In this document: one piece after another, positions 24,105-35,078 of the stretch | Layout: each line of letters begins with the position of its first letter | Position numbering within the stretch: position 1 is the first letter of the stretch | Assembly (NCBI RefSeq): GCF_021130785.1 | Contig: NC_060213.1 | Location: forward strand, 99,006,501-99,070,500 | Source of the DNA: Homalodisca vitripennis | Lineage: Eukaryota; Arthropoda; Insecta; Hemiptera; Cicadellidae | Direction: 5' to 3' | DNA: 64,000 nucleotides | Notes under the pieces: model-generated | The model's input: only the letters and a program-made list of their open reading frames with translations | The model's database searches: none | What the model was told of the DNA's origin: nothing | Translations under genes and position numbers: made by a program

Positions 24105-25140
24105 TGTATTTTCATATATGTAGAGATTCTTACATTCTAAATTAAAACATGGAAATTACATCAGAATTCTAAGAACCAGCTTTAACCGGATAATATTTCA
24201 ATTATAAATTTGACAATAGAGGACTTAAGTGAAACAACTAAAGAAGCCGGTGGCTTTGTTTAGATTAATCCTACGCTGGCAAAACTTGGCGATGTGTATT
24301 TTGGAGCTAATATGTTCTACAATAATTTATACTTGACTTAGGAAAGGGAGATAGATTTCTGAAACATTACAGTATAAATATATACATACTTTTAAAAGTA
24401 TACATAATAAATGTAAACCGTGTTTTTTTTATTAATTTCATTAATATTACATTAAGTACATTTATATTTTATTATTTACATTTAATGGGTCAAATGTAAT
24501 TAATATGTATTTATGAGACTTAATTTAGATATGAAAAATACAGAAACGAGGGTAAGAGTATGATCAAAAGTTTGGATACCACCACCAGGCGGCAATAATT
24601 CCGTAAACACCGCTGGGATGCGCACCGTTAGTTTTGGGTTAGATTTTTACATTTATACATACATTTTCTGAATTTCAGTAAACAGCCGCAAGTTTAAATA
24701 CATCAGGAATTTCTTTAAAAATTCATTATTTTATCTTCAATATTTGGAAAACCATAAGCCGTTAATTTATGGCATTAAAGATAATTTATATTTCTACATA
24801 GGAAAAAGATAGGGATAATCACATCTGTAAGTGGAATAATGTACTTGTACATGTTAGAAAGCATTTTTATGATGTACCGAAGATTAACAAGACTTGAGGA
24901 CAGACTAATGGCACTGAGCTCTTCATACTGGTCTCTTACTCAACGATGGAGAAGTTGTATAGAGAACTAAGACCTGGTTATTCGCTTCCTGCTATGAGAT
25001 ATATCTCGTCTTAAGACTTTTTGAAAGGTTATGTTAAGGAGGACTTTGCCTTTATTAACACTACCGGACCTATAAACTGTGTCACTGCTATCGTACATTC
25101 TGTAACCCAAGACATACATAGACTCCGACGCTTTGCTATG
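24105..25140 (+). repeat. Segmental block E, copy 2 (contains exon-like relic)
   Basis: Same order of landmarks as 5900-7045 and 46940-48230: exon-like core, C-C-G-C-T-G-G-G-A-T near 24610, G-T-A-C-A-T-G-T-T-A-G-A-A near 24847, and a decayed version of the A-C-T-C-G-G-A-C-G motif near 25115. The terminal TA microsatellite is missing. Confidence 0.6.
24123..24310 (+). pseudogene. Terminal-exon-like relic, copy 2
   Basis: Aligns with 47064-47280 through G-A-G-G-A-C-T-T-A-A-G-T-G-A-A-A-C-A-A-C and the A-A-G-A-A-G-C-C-G-G-T-G-G core. It has the same one-base frame difference as the 5.9-kb copy and an added stop (T-A-G after G-F-V). The terminal H-F-H-A codons are eroded. Confidence 0.4.
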
Positions 25141-25880
25141 GGGCACAAGGAAGACTTTAACTTATTAGAATTTAGTTTGTAAATATTAATGTAACTGAAA
25201 TTACATATAATTTTTAAGTGTAAAATATAATGAAATAACCAATAGTATCATCATATTTTATATTGTGAAATTCGAAGGTAAACATGTAGTTGAAACATAC
25301 AAACACTCATTAATTTATATTTTAATTGCTGCTAATTTTGTCGATTCTGTTGTGAATGTTTTCATATACATTACATGTATAAATGCCTTTTATGTATTGC
25401 AAAAACATATCTACGTCTTTCTTATCAAAACAATCACCCAAATTCTCTACGGATAGCCTACTTCTACACGAGCTATATGTAAGAAGTAAAATTCTTGGTG
25501 CAAGTATCAAAAGGCCCTTGCTCTTAGCGAAAAGTACACTCACCTACATAGTGTACCAGAGTCTGAAATGTCAGCTAGTAAGCCAATCTTTAGAGATCTT
25601 TATGAAAGACTGATTTCTATTAAATGTAATTGACTTCTAATAATAATTCTTTGAACTGCTTGAAACAGTGAAATATATAATTAATAACAAAGCTATTCAA
25701 GCCACTATACGTTGTTTTAAAGATACAAAAGAACCCATTCAATAAATACGTTATTTTTCCTGATGGAATAAAAGAAGGTGTAAAATCAGCAATGCATAAC
25801 ATAAAGACATCTGTGTTTTTATGCAATCATTTTTTGTGTAATCGTATTTAAAGAAGAATAGGGGACATATCCCAAGGCTA
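25141..25880. other. No gene recognised
   Basis: AT-rich, with short overlapping open frames at 25265-25826. It may include decayed LINE sequence upstream of the RT scrap at 25880, but nothing can be assigned. Confidence 0.4.
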
Positions 25881-26080
25881 GGGAGTGAGACATATACCCC
25901 TCTGATCAAATAGTAGATGTGCCTCAGGGTAGTTTTCTTGGGTCTTTGCTGTTCATCCTGTATACTTCTGATTTCCCCAGCTGTGTGTAAAGTTCCAAAA
26001 ATCATTTACGATGATGATAGACATTTTGCACTTGTTTTATGAAACTAGCTGAAGAATAGTTAGCACTTTGTGAGAAACTT
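25880..26080 (+). pseudogene. LINE reverse-transcriptase scrap
   Basis: The + strand reads V-P-Q-G-S-F-L-G-S-L-L-F-I-L-Y then S-D-F-P-S, the conserved RT block (G)VPQGSxLGPLLFxLY(I)NDLP. It is followed about 20 codons later by Y-D-D-D-(R)-H-F, where YADD would be expected. Stops and shifts interrupt it. Family-level identity only. Confidence 0.6.
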
Positions 26081-27440
26081 GTGCTAACTATTATAGAATA
26101 TTGAGGCATTATTTAGATCACAGAACATTTACCTCTATCAATTTAAACCAGATTTTCGTAACGAAAAATTAGTGTTATTGTCAGGGTAGGGAACTTTTTA
26201 AATCTAACTAAGGAACTACTACATCAGAATTAAAAATATTTTGGGAAATTATAGTATTATTTGCAAGAATACGCGGTTTTATTGTTGGTAACTTGAGTCA
26301 AAATACATTTTATATAAAGAAAACAAATTAAATAGCATTGCAATTCCAATATAGTGTAAGGGCGTCATATGAAATGCGATAAACAAAAATATGACTTACT
26401 TATAACAACTCTTAATCCATAATAAATAAATAAAAATGTTTTTTTATTTAGAGCGTCTCTCAATATAGTACACTGTTTTGCAGAGCAACTTAATAAGAAT
26501 AGTCGGTCCTAATTCGAGGAAATTATTCTATGGTTAACATATTCTTTTCGATCTTTAACTAATTTCAATCTCATTAACAAAAAAAAACAAAAGTCATTTC
26601 CAACTAGATATTACACTATCCATAGCTTTAGATCTTAAATTAAATACAAATTTTAAGTTTCTTAAGCCACCGAGTAGGTAGTTGTACATTTAAAGGCCAA
26701 AATAGGAAAACGTCTACTATCGACATCCAGTCTTAATATGGAGGAGTAAAGCTGGCTACCCTGGGAGCTACTATATTGCGTGAACTCTTGTTTTAAAGTT
26801 GTGTTTCCTTCACAATTCTTCCATCTCAAACACAGACTACAAATCTCAATATGTGATTTTTCGCTCGGGAAGATTCGCTCAAGTCTGGACCTGTCGATGT
26901 GCGGCTGGAATTAGATGCCGCGGAAGGGTTGAAGGGCAATGATATTTTACATTATTTAACAAAAATTTGTAATGTGTATTTGTCCACGGGGTTTTTAATA
27001 TGGTTTTAGGTTACTCCAAAGCCGATATATTTGAATTAGTTTAGTTGCTTTTTTAAAATATACAGGTACTTTACGCCATATATGGAATGTTTTTCTGTAA
27101 TTCCAACAGATATAGTTTGATCCATACTGTTATTGTTGGCTCACAAAAATTAAACTCAAAGTCGAAAATTTTTGGTCCACCACAACCCTAAAGATTTTGT
27201 ATATTTTCAATATCAAAGCTTGTTCTGATATATCATGGTGCTATTTGTTTAAAGGGATTATTTAAATTGATATTGAAAGTGCCAATGCTTCCTAAAATAA
27301 AAGGCCTTGAAAGTAAAATTAATTCATCTCTAAAACGAACTTCCAAATTGACAGTTATTCAAGAAAATCCATTCTAAAAATTAATATACAGATTTAAGTA
27401 TTACATAATATTTATAGACTATTATGTGATATTAGATTCC
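26081..27440. other. No gene recognised
   Basis: AT-rich noncoding sequence. The stretch at about 26700-26940 is less AT-rich than its surroundings and could be an old mobile-element piece, but nothing specific is visible. Confidence 0.4.
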
Positions 27441-27679
27441 ACTGTTACATTTTTACACAAAGTAGGAATCACTTATATTAATTGAATAAGTGTAATCATA
27501 TTTGAAAATGCATAGCAACAAGTGATAACTTAGTTACGATTAATGTTTATAAGAAGAACATATCCGTTTACAAAATAAGTGTTAAGTAAAAGTAAAATAA
27601 AGTAAGTAATGCTCTTACAGCCTTTGGCTAGTGAGTGTTGAGGTAACACAGTATAACATCATTCGTAAAATTCTACAGC
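27440..27679 (+). promoter_or_regulatory. Conserved 5' flank of the truncated GR pseudogene
   Basis: Contains the shared A-A-A-G-T-A-G-G-A-A-T-C-A-C-T-T motif, the T-T-G-A-A-T-A-A-G-T-G-T-A-A-T-C-A-T block and G-C-A-A-C-A-A-G-T-G, at the same spacing as upstream of the intact genes. Confidence 0.45.
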
Positions 27680-28408
27680 ATGGAAGTTCTTTCAAAACAA
27701 GCAATTTTAACCAGCCTAGTTTTTGGGAGGTTTTGTTTGACCTACTCTTCTATGCCGGATGAAAGCCAAGAGTTGAGGTTTTCATCATTATGGTTCATGT
27801 GGGGTTTAATTACTACAGCAGGCCAAGCAAAACTCCCATATTGTTGGTTATTTCAGGAACACATGAGTTCACTGTCAACCTCGCCCTCTTACTGGACTAC
27901 CAATACAACCTTAACTGTGATTATTCTGGAGTTTATCTGTTTGTCATTGACATCTGTGGATGTCTTTGTCTATGCAGAGTGTCGAGGGCACTTGGAGTGA
28001 TATTAGGCATCAGCCACCAGAACCTTAAACATCAGGATCTTAGTGACCTTCGTAGTCACTAAAGTAATTATTCCGTACTATGTAAGCTGGGGAATAAGTA
28101 CAATAAACAATTTTGAAAATCAAGTAAAGATTTCAATATGAAATATGTTTTACTTAACAAATACATTTCCAATGAATTATACATTTGTTAATTCACCGAA
28201 GTCACTCAATATTTTATAAGTTGGTTGATGCTGTACACGAGGCGAATGCCGTCTATTGCATTCTGCTGATAGCCACTATCTCATATATGTTCTTCAGTAT
28301 CGTAATCAACCTATAATATGCTGTCTTGACTTATGAGTCAGGTGATTATATAAAGTTTATATTTTCGTTAATCTGGGCTTTGGCTAGCGTTAGTTACATG
28401 GTTTAGTT
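27680..28408 (+). pseudogene. Gustatory receptor pseudogene, internally deleted and 3'-truncated
   Basis: The first 100 or so codons align well with the intact GRs (start M-E-V-L-S-K, then the conserved L-P-S-Y-W-T-T-N-T type stretch written S-P-S-Y-W here). About 50 bp are then lost in the region encoding S-N-I-R-K-Y-Q in the paralogues. Several stops follow, and a second deletion of roughly 170 bp joins the T-Q-Y-L region to the L-V-D-A-V-H region. Homology ends abruptly near 28408 inside TM6 (A-L-A-S-V-S-Y-M-V), so the conserved C-terminal third with TYhhhhhQF is absent. The sequence then passes straight into a duplicated intergenic block also found at 45355 and 58226. It is clearly non-functional. 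The upstream flank (27440-27679) is homologous to the flanks of the intact copies. Confidence 0.85.
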
Positions 28409-28414
28409 TGAAGT

Positions 28415-29535
28415 TTATAGCTCAAATGATTAATTATTAGTGTACATACTTGAGAAAATAATGTTATACATTTTCATCAAATGCTTTCCACATGATAGTA
28501 TAGGCCGTTCTTGATTTTAGTGTTGAGCTTGAGCAAAAAGAAGATATTCCACACGAAAAGGTTCATTATGTGGTCAAGAATATTTTACTTTCTTTAAATA
28601 AGAATACTACTGTACACTCAAATAGATTGATTCTGTTTCAAATGATGACGTCTGGTTCTCATCCCATTTTACACATAGACCATTTAATCTAAACTTGTAT
28701 TAACGCATTTATATGTTTATTCACATCCACTACATTGTCTTAAAATTTAAGTAATCATCTTCTAAATAATTTTGGTATATTGCTTTATAAACACCAGTTT
28801 AGATTCAGAAAATGAAAAAAAAACACCATTGAAATGAGTCTGTTAAGTATATTGTAATATGTTAAATTTACTGATGTAAACATATTATACTTAATGTAAT
28901 TGATAATAACCGTACATTTATAAGCAATTTTTAATTGATGTTTTTAAAGTTTAAGGTACACAACCTCCTCCAACATAATACCATATCAAATTTGACTCAT
29001 AAATCTTTTCCAAATTATTGTACTATAAACTAACAAAACTCTAGACAACTGTTATAACATAATGGAATGTTACTAGACAAAAACAATTTGAGAAGTTACG
29101 AAGTATTTATTGCAGATATTTAATGATACCAAATTGTGCATTTGATATTGTGACTTAAGAGCTAGTTGTGGTGAATAAACCTTAAGTTTTAACTCATAAT
29201 AACAATTTTAAACTTTGGATTAATTGATCAGGCCTTATTACTGATCTTATAATTATAAAATAAGATTTATCCCAATATTAAAATAATAAAGTAAATTTAA
29301 AAATTCTGATTTATTTCTGAATAAGTTATAATATCTTTAGGATTTTAATCTACCATTAGTATAAATTAAATAAGAGGTCTTCAAATAGTTTAGGATATAA
29401 TATTTTGGAACTTAAAATAGTATGGCCGCCTGTACGGACGATTTAAAAACGATTTCGTCATGTCGGATCATAAAATATAGTCTATGATTTTAGTATTAGG
29501 GTTTCTTGTTTGTTTGGCAATTTTAAATAACTCGT
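28415..29535 (+). repeat. Segmental block F, copy 1
   Basis: Homologous to 45355-46810 and to 58226-58517 continued at 63887. Landmarks are A-A-T-G-C-T-T-T-(C)-C-A-C-A-T-G-A-T-A near 28480, A-A-T-G-A-T-G-A-C-G-T-C-T-G-G-T-T near 28640, and G-G-C-C-G-C-C-T-G-T-A-C-G-G-A-C-G near 29424. It has no coding role. It joins the truncated GR pseudogene directly at about 28410. Confidence 0.7.
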
Positions 29536-30384
29536 CAGTGAAGGAGATTTTGTAAAGGAAATCAAGACCTGGGTCGATTTCCTTCCATAAGAGATATCGC
29601 GGGACAGAATGTTGTAGTGGGACCTTGTAAGAAAGTTATTGTAAGTCCCATCTTGACCATAGCTTGTCAACTATGTCACTGCTGCGGTGCATTCTTTATT
29701 ACAAGACATACTTATCATTCATGACTCGGACGTGTTCGGCCCCCTCTTAGACGTTTGCCATACAGCCTGTGGAAGCATATTTAACATCCTTAACATGACA
29801 AAAACCATTTTATTTTCATTAGAAGGAATAAACTTATTTTTTTAAATATTGTGGACAAGTATTTATAGGACTAGGAAAAATAGATCGTTAATTTGTCAAA
29901 AGTATATATATATCATTGTTTGTAAAAAATTGCCATATGCCTTATTACATTTAAAATATACAGTAATATTTTAGATATTTATTCTTTACACTTACATTAA
30001 CCTTTATTATGCTACTACAAATAACAGGCAACTCAGTGTTTCAAGAGACATTTAAATAATCACATTCCAAAATAGATCTTAATTTGTTTTATCTAAAGTA
30101 GAAAAGCCCTGCAATGGTTTTAAACATTTAAACATACGTTTCATGTGGTAGTATCACAGCAGAACATTGCACATATTGCAAGCTTAAATAATTATAAAAG
30201 TTTTATCAATTCTGATTGATATTTCTTGCAATGAAAAGTCGTGTAATTGATTAAAGTAAAATTACTTCATTTTCAAAATATGCATTGACAGGTTTTAAAT
30301 AAAATCCATACTAACGTGTAATTATGGTTTATTAATAAATCAATAATTATATTAAAAGTCCAGTGGTATTAAAACTTATGTGAT
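29535..30384 (+). repeat. Segmental block E, copy 3 (internally deleted)
   Basis: Relative to 46810-48700, the exon-like portion (about 46820-47835 in that copy) is missing. The rest is collinear: the C-G-T-C-A-G-T-G-(A)-A-G-G junction near 29536, C-A-T-G-A-C-T-C-G-G-A-C-G-T near 29720, then a short TA run near 29904. Continues into the GR copy 2 promoter flank. Confidence 0.6.
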
Positions 30385-30596
30385 TCATTTTTATCCAAAG
30401 TAGGAATCACTTAGAGTGATTGAATTATTGTAATCATTTTTAAAAATCCATGACAACGAATGGCAAATCAATTACTAAAAATGTCTATAATAACAAAATA
30501 TCGAGCGTTCTATAATAAACTCTACAGTTGTTAACATCTTTGACCGATGAATAGTAAAGTGACACCGCAAAAGATTTCTTCGAACAATTCTACAGG
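30385..30596 (+). promoter_or_regulatory. Conserved 5' flank of GR copy 2
   Basis: Begins with T-A-G-G-A-A-T-C-A-C-T-T-A-G-A-G-T-G and T-T-G-A-A-T-T-A-T-T-G-T-A-A-T-C-A-T, followed by G-A-C-A-A-C-G-A and A-A-A-A-T-A-T-C-G-A-G-C-G-T-T. These are the same motifs, in the same order, as upstream of the other four copies. It is a putative promoter region by conservation only. Confidence 0.5.
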
Positions 30597-31796
30597 ATGC
30601 ACGTTTTTTCTAAAGAAGCAATTTTAACAAGCCAAGTTTTTGGGGGATTTTTTCTGACCGACTTTTCTGTGCCAAGCGAAGGTCAAGGACTGACATTTTC
30701 CCCGTCATTGTTCACATGGAGTTTGGTCTCTACAGCAGCTCAAGCGACACTCTATTATTATTGGGTGTATCTCGTATACTTAAATACACGGTCCACCTTG
30801 CCCTCTTATTGGAACACTAATACTACCACTACTGTAATGATTCTGGACTTTTCCTGTTTGTCATTGACATCAGTCGTTGTCTTTGTCAGCAATATCAGAA
30901 AATATCAGTGCTTTCTCAACTTCCACAAAACGGTGGAGAGGGTCGAGGACACTTGGAGTGATATCAGATACCAGCCACCGGAATCTAGAATAAACATCAG
31001 GATCTTAGTAACCTATGCTGTCGCTGCAGTGCTTGTTACGTACGATGTAGCTACTTGGGGAATAAGTATAATAAACAGGTATAAAAATCGAGTAATGATT
31101 TCCATATGTTATGTGTCTTACTTAACTACTATATTTCGATTGACTTCTACAATCGTTACTTTTACTGAAGTTACTCAATACTTGTCTAAAAGTTTTAAAT
31201 ACATCAGCATCAGGATCGAGCAGGCACTTGCACGCCAGTGTTTCGGACGACTAATGGAAAATCAGTATATGCCATATATTGAAATATCTCAACAAGATTC
31301 TAACTCACAAAAGTGTGATGTGGAATCTCTGATGGACATCTACTGGCTGCTGGCTGATGCTTTACTTCAGGCGAATGCCTTCTATTGCGATCAGCTGATG
31401 GCCACTACCACATATTTGTTCTTCAGTATCGTAATCGACCTATACTGTGCTGTCTTGACTTATGAGTCAGGTGATTATATAAAGTTCATATTTTCGTTAA
31501 TCTGGGCTTTGGCTAGCATTAGTTACATGGTGGTGATGGTTCGATCTGCTGCTGACGTCACAAAGTCAGCTGACAAGACGACGATGATGATCTGCAAGAT
31601 GATCAATAAGGATATTGATCCTGCTATGAGGACACAGATGGAGAGATTCCTTCTACAAGTATCTAACGACAGACCTACATTTTGTGCACTGCACCTTTTC
31701 AAAATTAAAAACGATATCCTAACGAAGGTGGCAGGAGCAGTGACCACCTATTTGGTAATACTGCTTCAGTTCCAGAATCAGAACGAGGAAATTTAA
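30597..31796 (+). CDS. Gustatory receptor (7tm_7 family), intact single-exon copy 2
   Basis: A 399-residue predicted seven-transmembrane gustatory receptor, intact from M-H-V-F-S-K to the TAA. Hydrophobic segments lie roughly at residues 38-60, 75-100, 131-155, 163-187, 258-287, 293-316 and 373-393. The C-terminus has T-Y-L-V-I-L-L-Q-F at about residues 384-392, the GR signature. It is close to the copy at 48889-50088 across the coding region and both flanks, so the two arose by duplication of a unit of about 18 kb. The whole protein is encoded in one exon. The start is supported by the paralogues and by the conserved leader T-C-T-A-C-A-G just before ATG. The ligand is unknown. In GR families, tandem paralogues often diverge in the loops and in TM segments, but nothing here identifies a ligand class. 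Confidence 0.92.
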   Translation: MHVFSKEAILTSQVFGGFFLTDFSVPSEGQGLTFSPSLFTWSLVSTAAQATLYYYWVYLVYLNTRSTLPSYWNTNTTTTVMILDFSCLSLTSVVVFVSNIRKYQCFLNFHKTVERVEDTWSDIRYQPPESRINIRILVTYAVAAVLVTYDVATWGISIINRYKNRVMISICYVSYLTTIFRLTSTIVTFTEVTQYLSKSFKYISIRIEQALARQCFGRLMENQYMPYIEISQQDSNSQKCDVESLMDIYWLLADALLQANAFYCDQLMATTTYLFFSIVIDLYCAVLTYESGDYIKFIFSLIWALASISYMVVMVRSAADVTKSADKTTMMICKMINKDIDPAMRTQMERFLLQVSNDRPTFCALHLFKIKNDILTKVAGAVTTYLVILLQFQNQNEEI

Positions 31797-32250
31797 ACTC
31801 GAATGTCATCTGAGTTCACGTACAATATAATTGTTGTTTTTTAATCCAACATAACTGTTATAGCTACTTGTTTTGTGTACACACTAATCAATGATGACAC
31901 AAAAGTATTATTCTTGAATAAGTAAAGAAATGTATGTATTCTGGATTAAGAGTGTTTTCTGGTTTTTTACATAATTTTCGTGTATTCTAAAAAAATTGAA
32001 TTTAACTAGCTTCGGTATGTCCTGGGGTTTTTGTGTTCGGTAATCATTTTGTGTTTTTGGTTACAAGTTTGGTACTTAATAAAAACGCTGTTGCAAATCT
32101 ATAAATTTTATAGATTAATACAAGTTTTACAAATTGAAAAGAATTAAGTTTGAAAGCATGCTACGTTCTTACTTTCAACTTAGAAAACATTGCCTCACTT
32201 AGGAGACACCTAGAGCCTTCGCTCTGTTTGTTTCCAATCAGTAATCACTG
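31797..32250 (+). repeat. Shared 3' flank of GR copy 2
   Basis: Nearly the same as 50089-50500 after GR copy 3 (C-T-C-G-A-A-T-G-T-C-A-T-C-T-G-A-G-T-T start, then T-A-A-C-T-G-T-T-A-T-A-G-C-T-A-C-T-T-G). Probably carries the 3' UTR. Confidence 0.6.
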
Positions 32251-32569
32251 TATTTATAGTATTTACAAGTTAAAGAAAGTTTACCTCAGCGGAAAAAACC
32301 ACGGTTAATATTAGGTTTTTTCTCTTTTTACAGGTACAACATAGATAGAAGTCAAATGACAAAATAACTAGGGCATTAAAAAGGATGTAAAAAAATTAAT
32401 TTACGTTTTATATTATGCAGATTTTAATGTACTAGAAGTAAAAGGTTTAATTATAAAAATTCTACTTTTAATTCTGAAAGACGTTTTGTTTTGAAAACTG
32501 AGATATTTGCATGACTATTATACATTTAAGATATTTTTTCTTTACATTAACCTTCTTGAAATCGGTGTT

Positions 32570-33386
32570 AACTATTTATATTGCATAATATATATGGTAT
32601 TGACAGTCCTCTGATTGGCTTCGTTCCGTGTTTATGATGTCGTGAAATACATGACAAAAGATGATTTCTAATAAAAAGTGGTGAATACCATTGATACTTC
32701 CATAACCTTTTCATTTTTATCTGTAATAGAGATAGAAATAACCTAAATCCATTTTCTATTGTATGTTTCATGATAATTAAACATTAAATGAATGTGAAAC
32801 AGTAATAAAATAATTTAAATCAGCATTGCGTTATAATAACATTAAAATATTTTTAATGTGCATAAATAATGGATACATTAATTTTTCAGTTTTTGTTTGT
32901 ACAAAAATTCTTTATATATTAAGCACAAACTCTAAAAAAATATATTATTTTAGTTTTTAGTTAATCTGTAAAATATAACAATCTGTAGAGCACGCTAAGC
33001 TTAAAAATGATTAAAAAAAATAAAAAACATTGTTTTTGATTAAACAGATTCCTTACCCTGTATGTTTTCTTATAAATATATTACACATGAACATGTTGTA
33101 GTTTTAACTATCGTTCCTCATAGAGTTTTGATGCGTGTACAGCTCTATCTTGAGTCAATTTACCACAATGGGCATATTTACACTACCCGATACGTCAATA
33201 TCACTGCAACAGCAGGGTGTACCCACATACCTGATAGCAACGGCGCTAGAATGGCACAGCATTAGTTCTTATATTCCATCTTGTGTAACAAAATACTAAG
33301 CGGAGTTACAGAGTTACACTTCCACACACGTCACCAGAAGAGTGAATGTGTGAATGCGCGCTCATAATATAACATTTCTTCATGCT
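32570..33386 (+). repeat. Segmental block D, copy 1
   Basis: Homologous to 52990-53485 (+) and, inverted, to 1926-2870. Landmarks are G-T-C-G-T-G-A-A-A-T-A-C-A-T-G-A-C near 32640, and C-T-C-A-T-A-A-T-A-T-A-A-C-A-T-T-T near 33361. The frame at 33062-33265 is part of this repeat and is not claimed as a gene. Confidence 0.65.
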
Positions 33387-33469
33387 CAATTCAAAGTCGA
33401 AGTCAAAGCAAACTTTATTCGTGAACATAGAGTACAGAATATGTGTCAATACACAAGAGTAATTATAAA

Positions 33470-34236
33470 TTAGGTTGACAAATCTCTCCCATTTGAAAAT
33501 TCTTCAACGGAGCAGAATGTCTTGTCGGCCAGCCAGGTGGTGAGATGTGTCCTGAATGGGAATAATCTCTTCTCTTCTTTGAGATGTCTTGGCAGTAGAT
33601 TGAAAAATTTTGCTCCTGCATAGGAAGGTTTTTTGGCAAACATTGCAAGTCTGTGAGATTGAAGGTTGAAATTTACTGCGTTTCTGGTGTTGTGGGTATG
33701 GATGTCAATGAATATTTCAGGATTGCTTGTGAGAATGTGATTGATGGACTGAAAGATAAACAAGGCAGTAACAGTTTGGATACCAAGGTCTTTAAAGGCA
33801 CTTCTACAAGTGTCTCTTGGTCCCAAGCTTGCTAGCACTCTCGCAGCCTTTTTCTGCATTATTAGGACTCCATTCAGATTTCCTGCAGTTGATCCACCCC
33901 AAAAAAGCAGTCCATATCTTATGTGGGATTCAAATAGTGAGAAATAAGCAACTTTAGCAGTTGCGAGGTCTGTGACAGCTCTAACTCTTTTGAGCACATA
34001 CAGGGCAGTACTCAATTTGTTGCAGACCAAATCAACATGAGGTGTCCAAGATAGAGCACTGTCTACAATAATTCCCAAGTACTTAGTTTCTTCCTCCACC
34101 TCTAACATCGGGAGTCCAACATTTTTATTTTGTGCTCTACTAAACAGTACTTGCTTTGTTTTTCCTTCGTTTAGTGCCAAGTTGTTAACATGACAGTATT
34201 GTTTGGCTAAATTTAGGTTGCTTTTCTGCCAACATC
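33470..34236 (-). pseudogene. LINE A post-RT (C-terminal) coding segment
   Basis: Encodes the region after the RT palm of a LINE ORF2. Visible motifs are N-L-A-L-N-E-G-K-T-K-Q, Y-L-G-I-I-V-D-S, L-S-W-T-P-H-V, then Q-K-K-A-A-R-V-L and F-N-L-L-P-R-H-L-K, typical for the thumb and C-terminal domain of CR1/Jockey-group elements. It runs to a stop at 33470. It overlaps the end of the RT frame, and the frame change occurs around 34205-34235. The reading frame was originally continuous with the RT segment. Confidence 0.8.
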
Positions 34237-34977
34237 AAAGCAGTATCGTCTGCATACATTGTAGAAGAGGCATACTCACTGAGATGATTGGGTAAGTCAT
34301 TAGTGAACAGTATATTGAGTACTGGTCCAACGACGGATCCTTGAGGAACCCCTCTACTGATAGGAAGTTGATCAGATCTTGCATGGTAAGTTGTGTTGTT
34401 CACTGTATATTTGATCTCAACCAATTGAGTTCTATTTTTCAAGTAGCTTGAAAACCACCTTTCTTCTGTATTGTGAATTCCCAGTGTTTTAAGCTTTTTA
34501 ATTAGTAAGTTATGTCCCAGACTGTCAAATGCTTTAGAAAAATCTAAGAACAAAGCTGTGGTCAAGTTTCCTTCTTCCAACTGGTCTATTACACCTTTAA
34601 CAAAACTTATGATGGCTGTAGTGGTGGATCTTCCAGGTAGGAAGCCGTGTTGGTGTTCAGATAAGAGATTGTTAGAAGAGAGGTGTCTCATCAATCTGGT
34701 TAAAACAATTTTTTCAATTATTTTAGAAATCGTAGGAATAAGAGATATCGGTCTATAATCACTTGCAACTTTGCATGTCTTTGGTTTATTTATCGGGATA
34801 ACCTTAGCTACTTTAAGATCGTCTGGAATAATGCCTTGTAAGAGAGACTTGTTAATTATGTTTGTCAATGGAAGCCTGATTTCTTCGACTATATATTTCA
34901 ATACAGTGGATGATATATCGTCAATTCCAGCTAAGGGTTTTGATTTCAGTGAAAGAATTGTTTTTTCAACCTCGGTT
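34185..34977 (-). pseudogene. LINE A reverse-transcriptase segment
   Basis: Partial RT domain in one open frame from the 5' truncation point to a stop at 34185. RT blocks are present in order: P-L-A-G-I-D-D, V-I-P-I-N-K-P, D-Y-R-P-I-S-L-I-P, H-Q-H-G-F-L-P-G-R-S, A-L-F-L-D-F-S-K-A-F-D, S-R-G-V-P-Q-G-S and Y-A-D-D. The endonuclease and the start of the RT are missing because of 5' truncation. The open frame extends artificially to 35075 through flanking block D sequence, which is shared with 53500-53676 and is not part of the element. Confidence 0.85.
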
Positions 34978-35078
34978 GCTATGCTGGTACTGTTACAATT
35001 CAGTACAGTGTAAAACCGTATTAATGAATTTATATATAAAATGGCCTTATAAGAGCAGAATAAAATAGGATACAACTC

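Larger units (their letters stand above)
33387..34977 (-). mobile_element. 5'-truncated non-LTR retrotransposon (LINE A)
   Basis: On the minus strand the reverse transcriptase starts mid-domain at E-V-E-K-T-I-L-S-L-K-S-K near 34975. It has the RT blocks D-Y-R-P-I-S-L, L-D-F-S-K-A-F-D, G-V-P-Q-G-S-V-V-G-P and the catalytic M-Y-A-D-D-T-A-L near 34265-34240. The post-RT region follows in a second frame (K-T-K-Q-V-L-F, then Y-L-G-I-I-V-D) down to about 33470. One frameshift near 34205-34235 separates the two frames; otherwise the sequence is well preserved. The 3' end has AATAAA near 33421-33416 and a T-T-T-G-A-C-T-T-C-G-A-C-T-T tail. Borders come from the empty homologous site near 53480-53495 (C-A-T-G-C-T-A-T-G-C-T-G-G). 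A 3-4 bp duplication (GCT/TGCT) is possible. CR1/Jockey-like by motif style; the clade is not certain. Confidence 0.88.

Noticed and set aside
33653..33835. Small plus-strand gene in LINE A 3' part
   Set aside because: Antisense shadow of the LINE C-terminal coding segment.
34771..35013. Plus-strand frames inside LINE A
   Set aside because: They are antisense to the reverse transcriptase coding strand, which carries the conserved RT motifs.
35075..35075. LINE A coding start upstream at 35075
   Set aside because: The first 30 or so codons belong to block D flank shared with 53500-53676, not to the retrotransposon.
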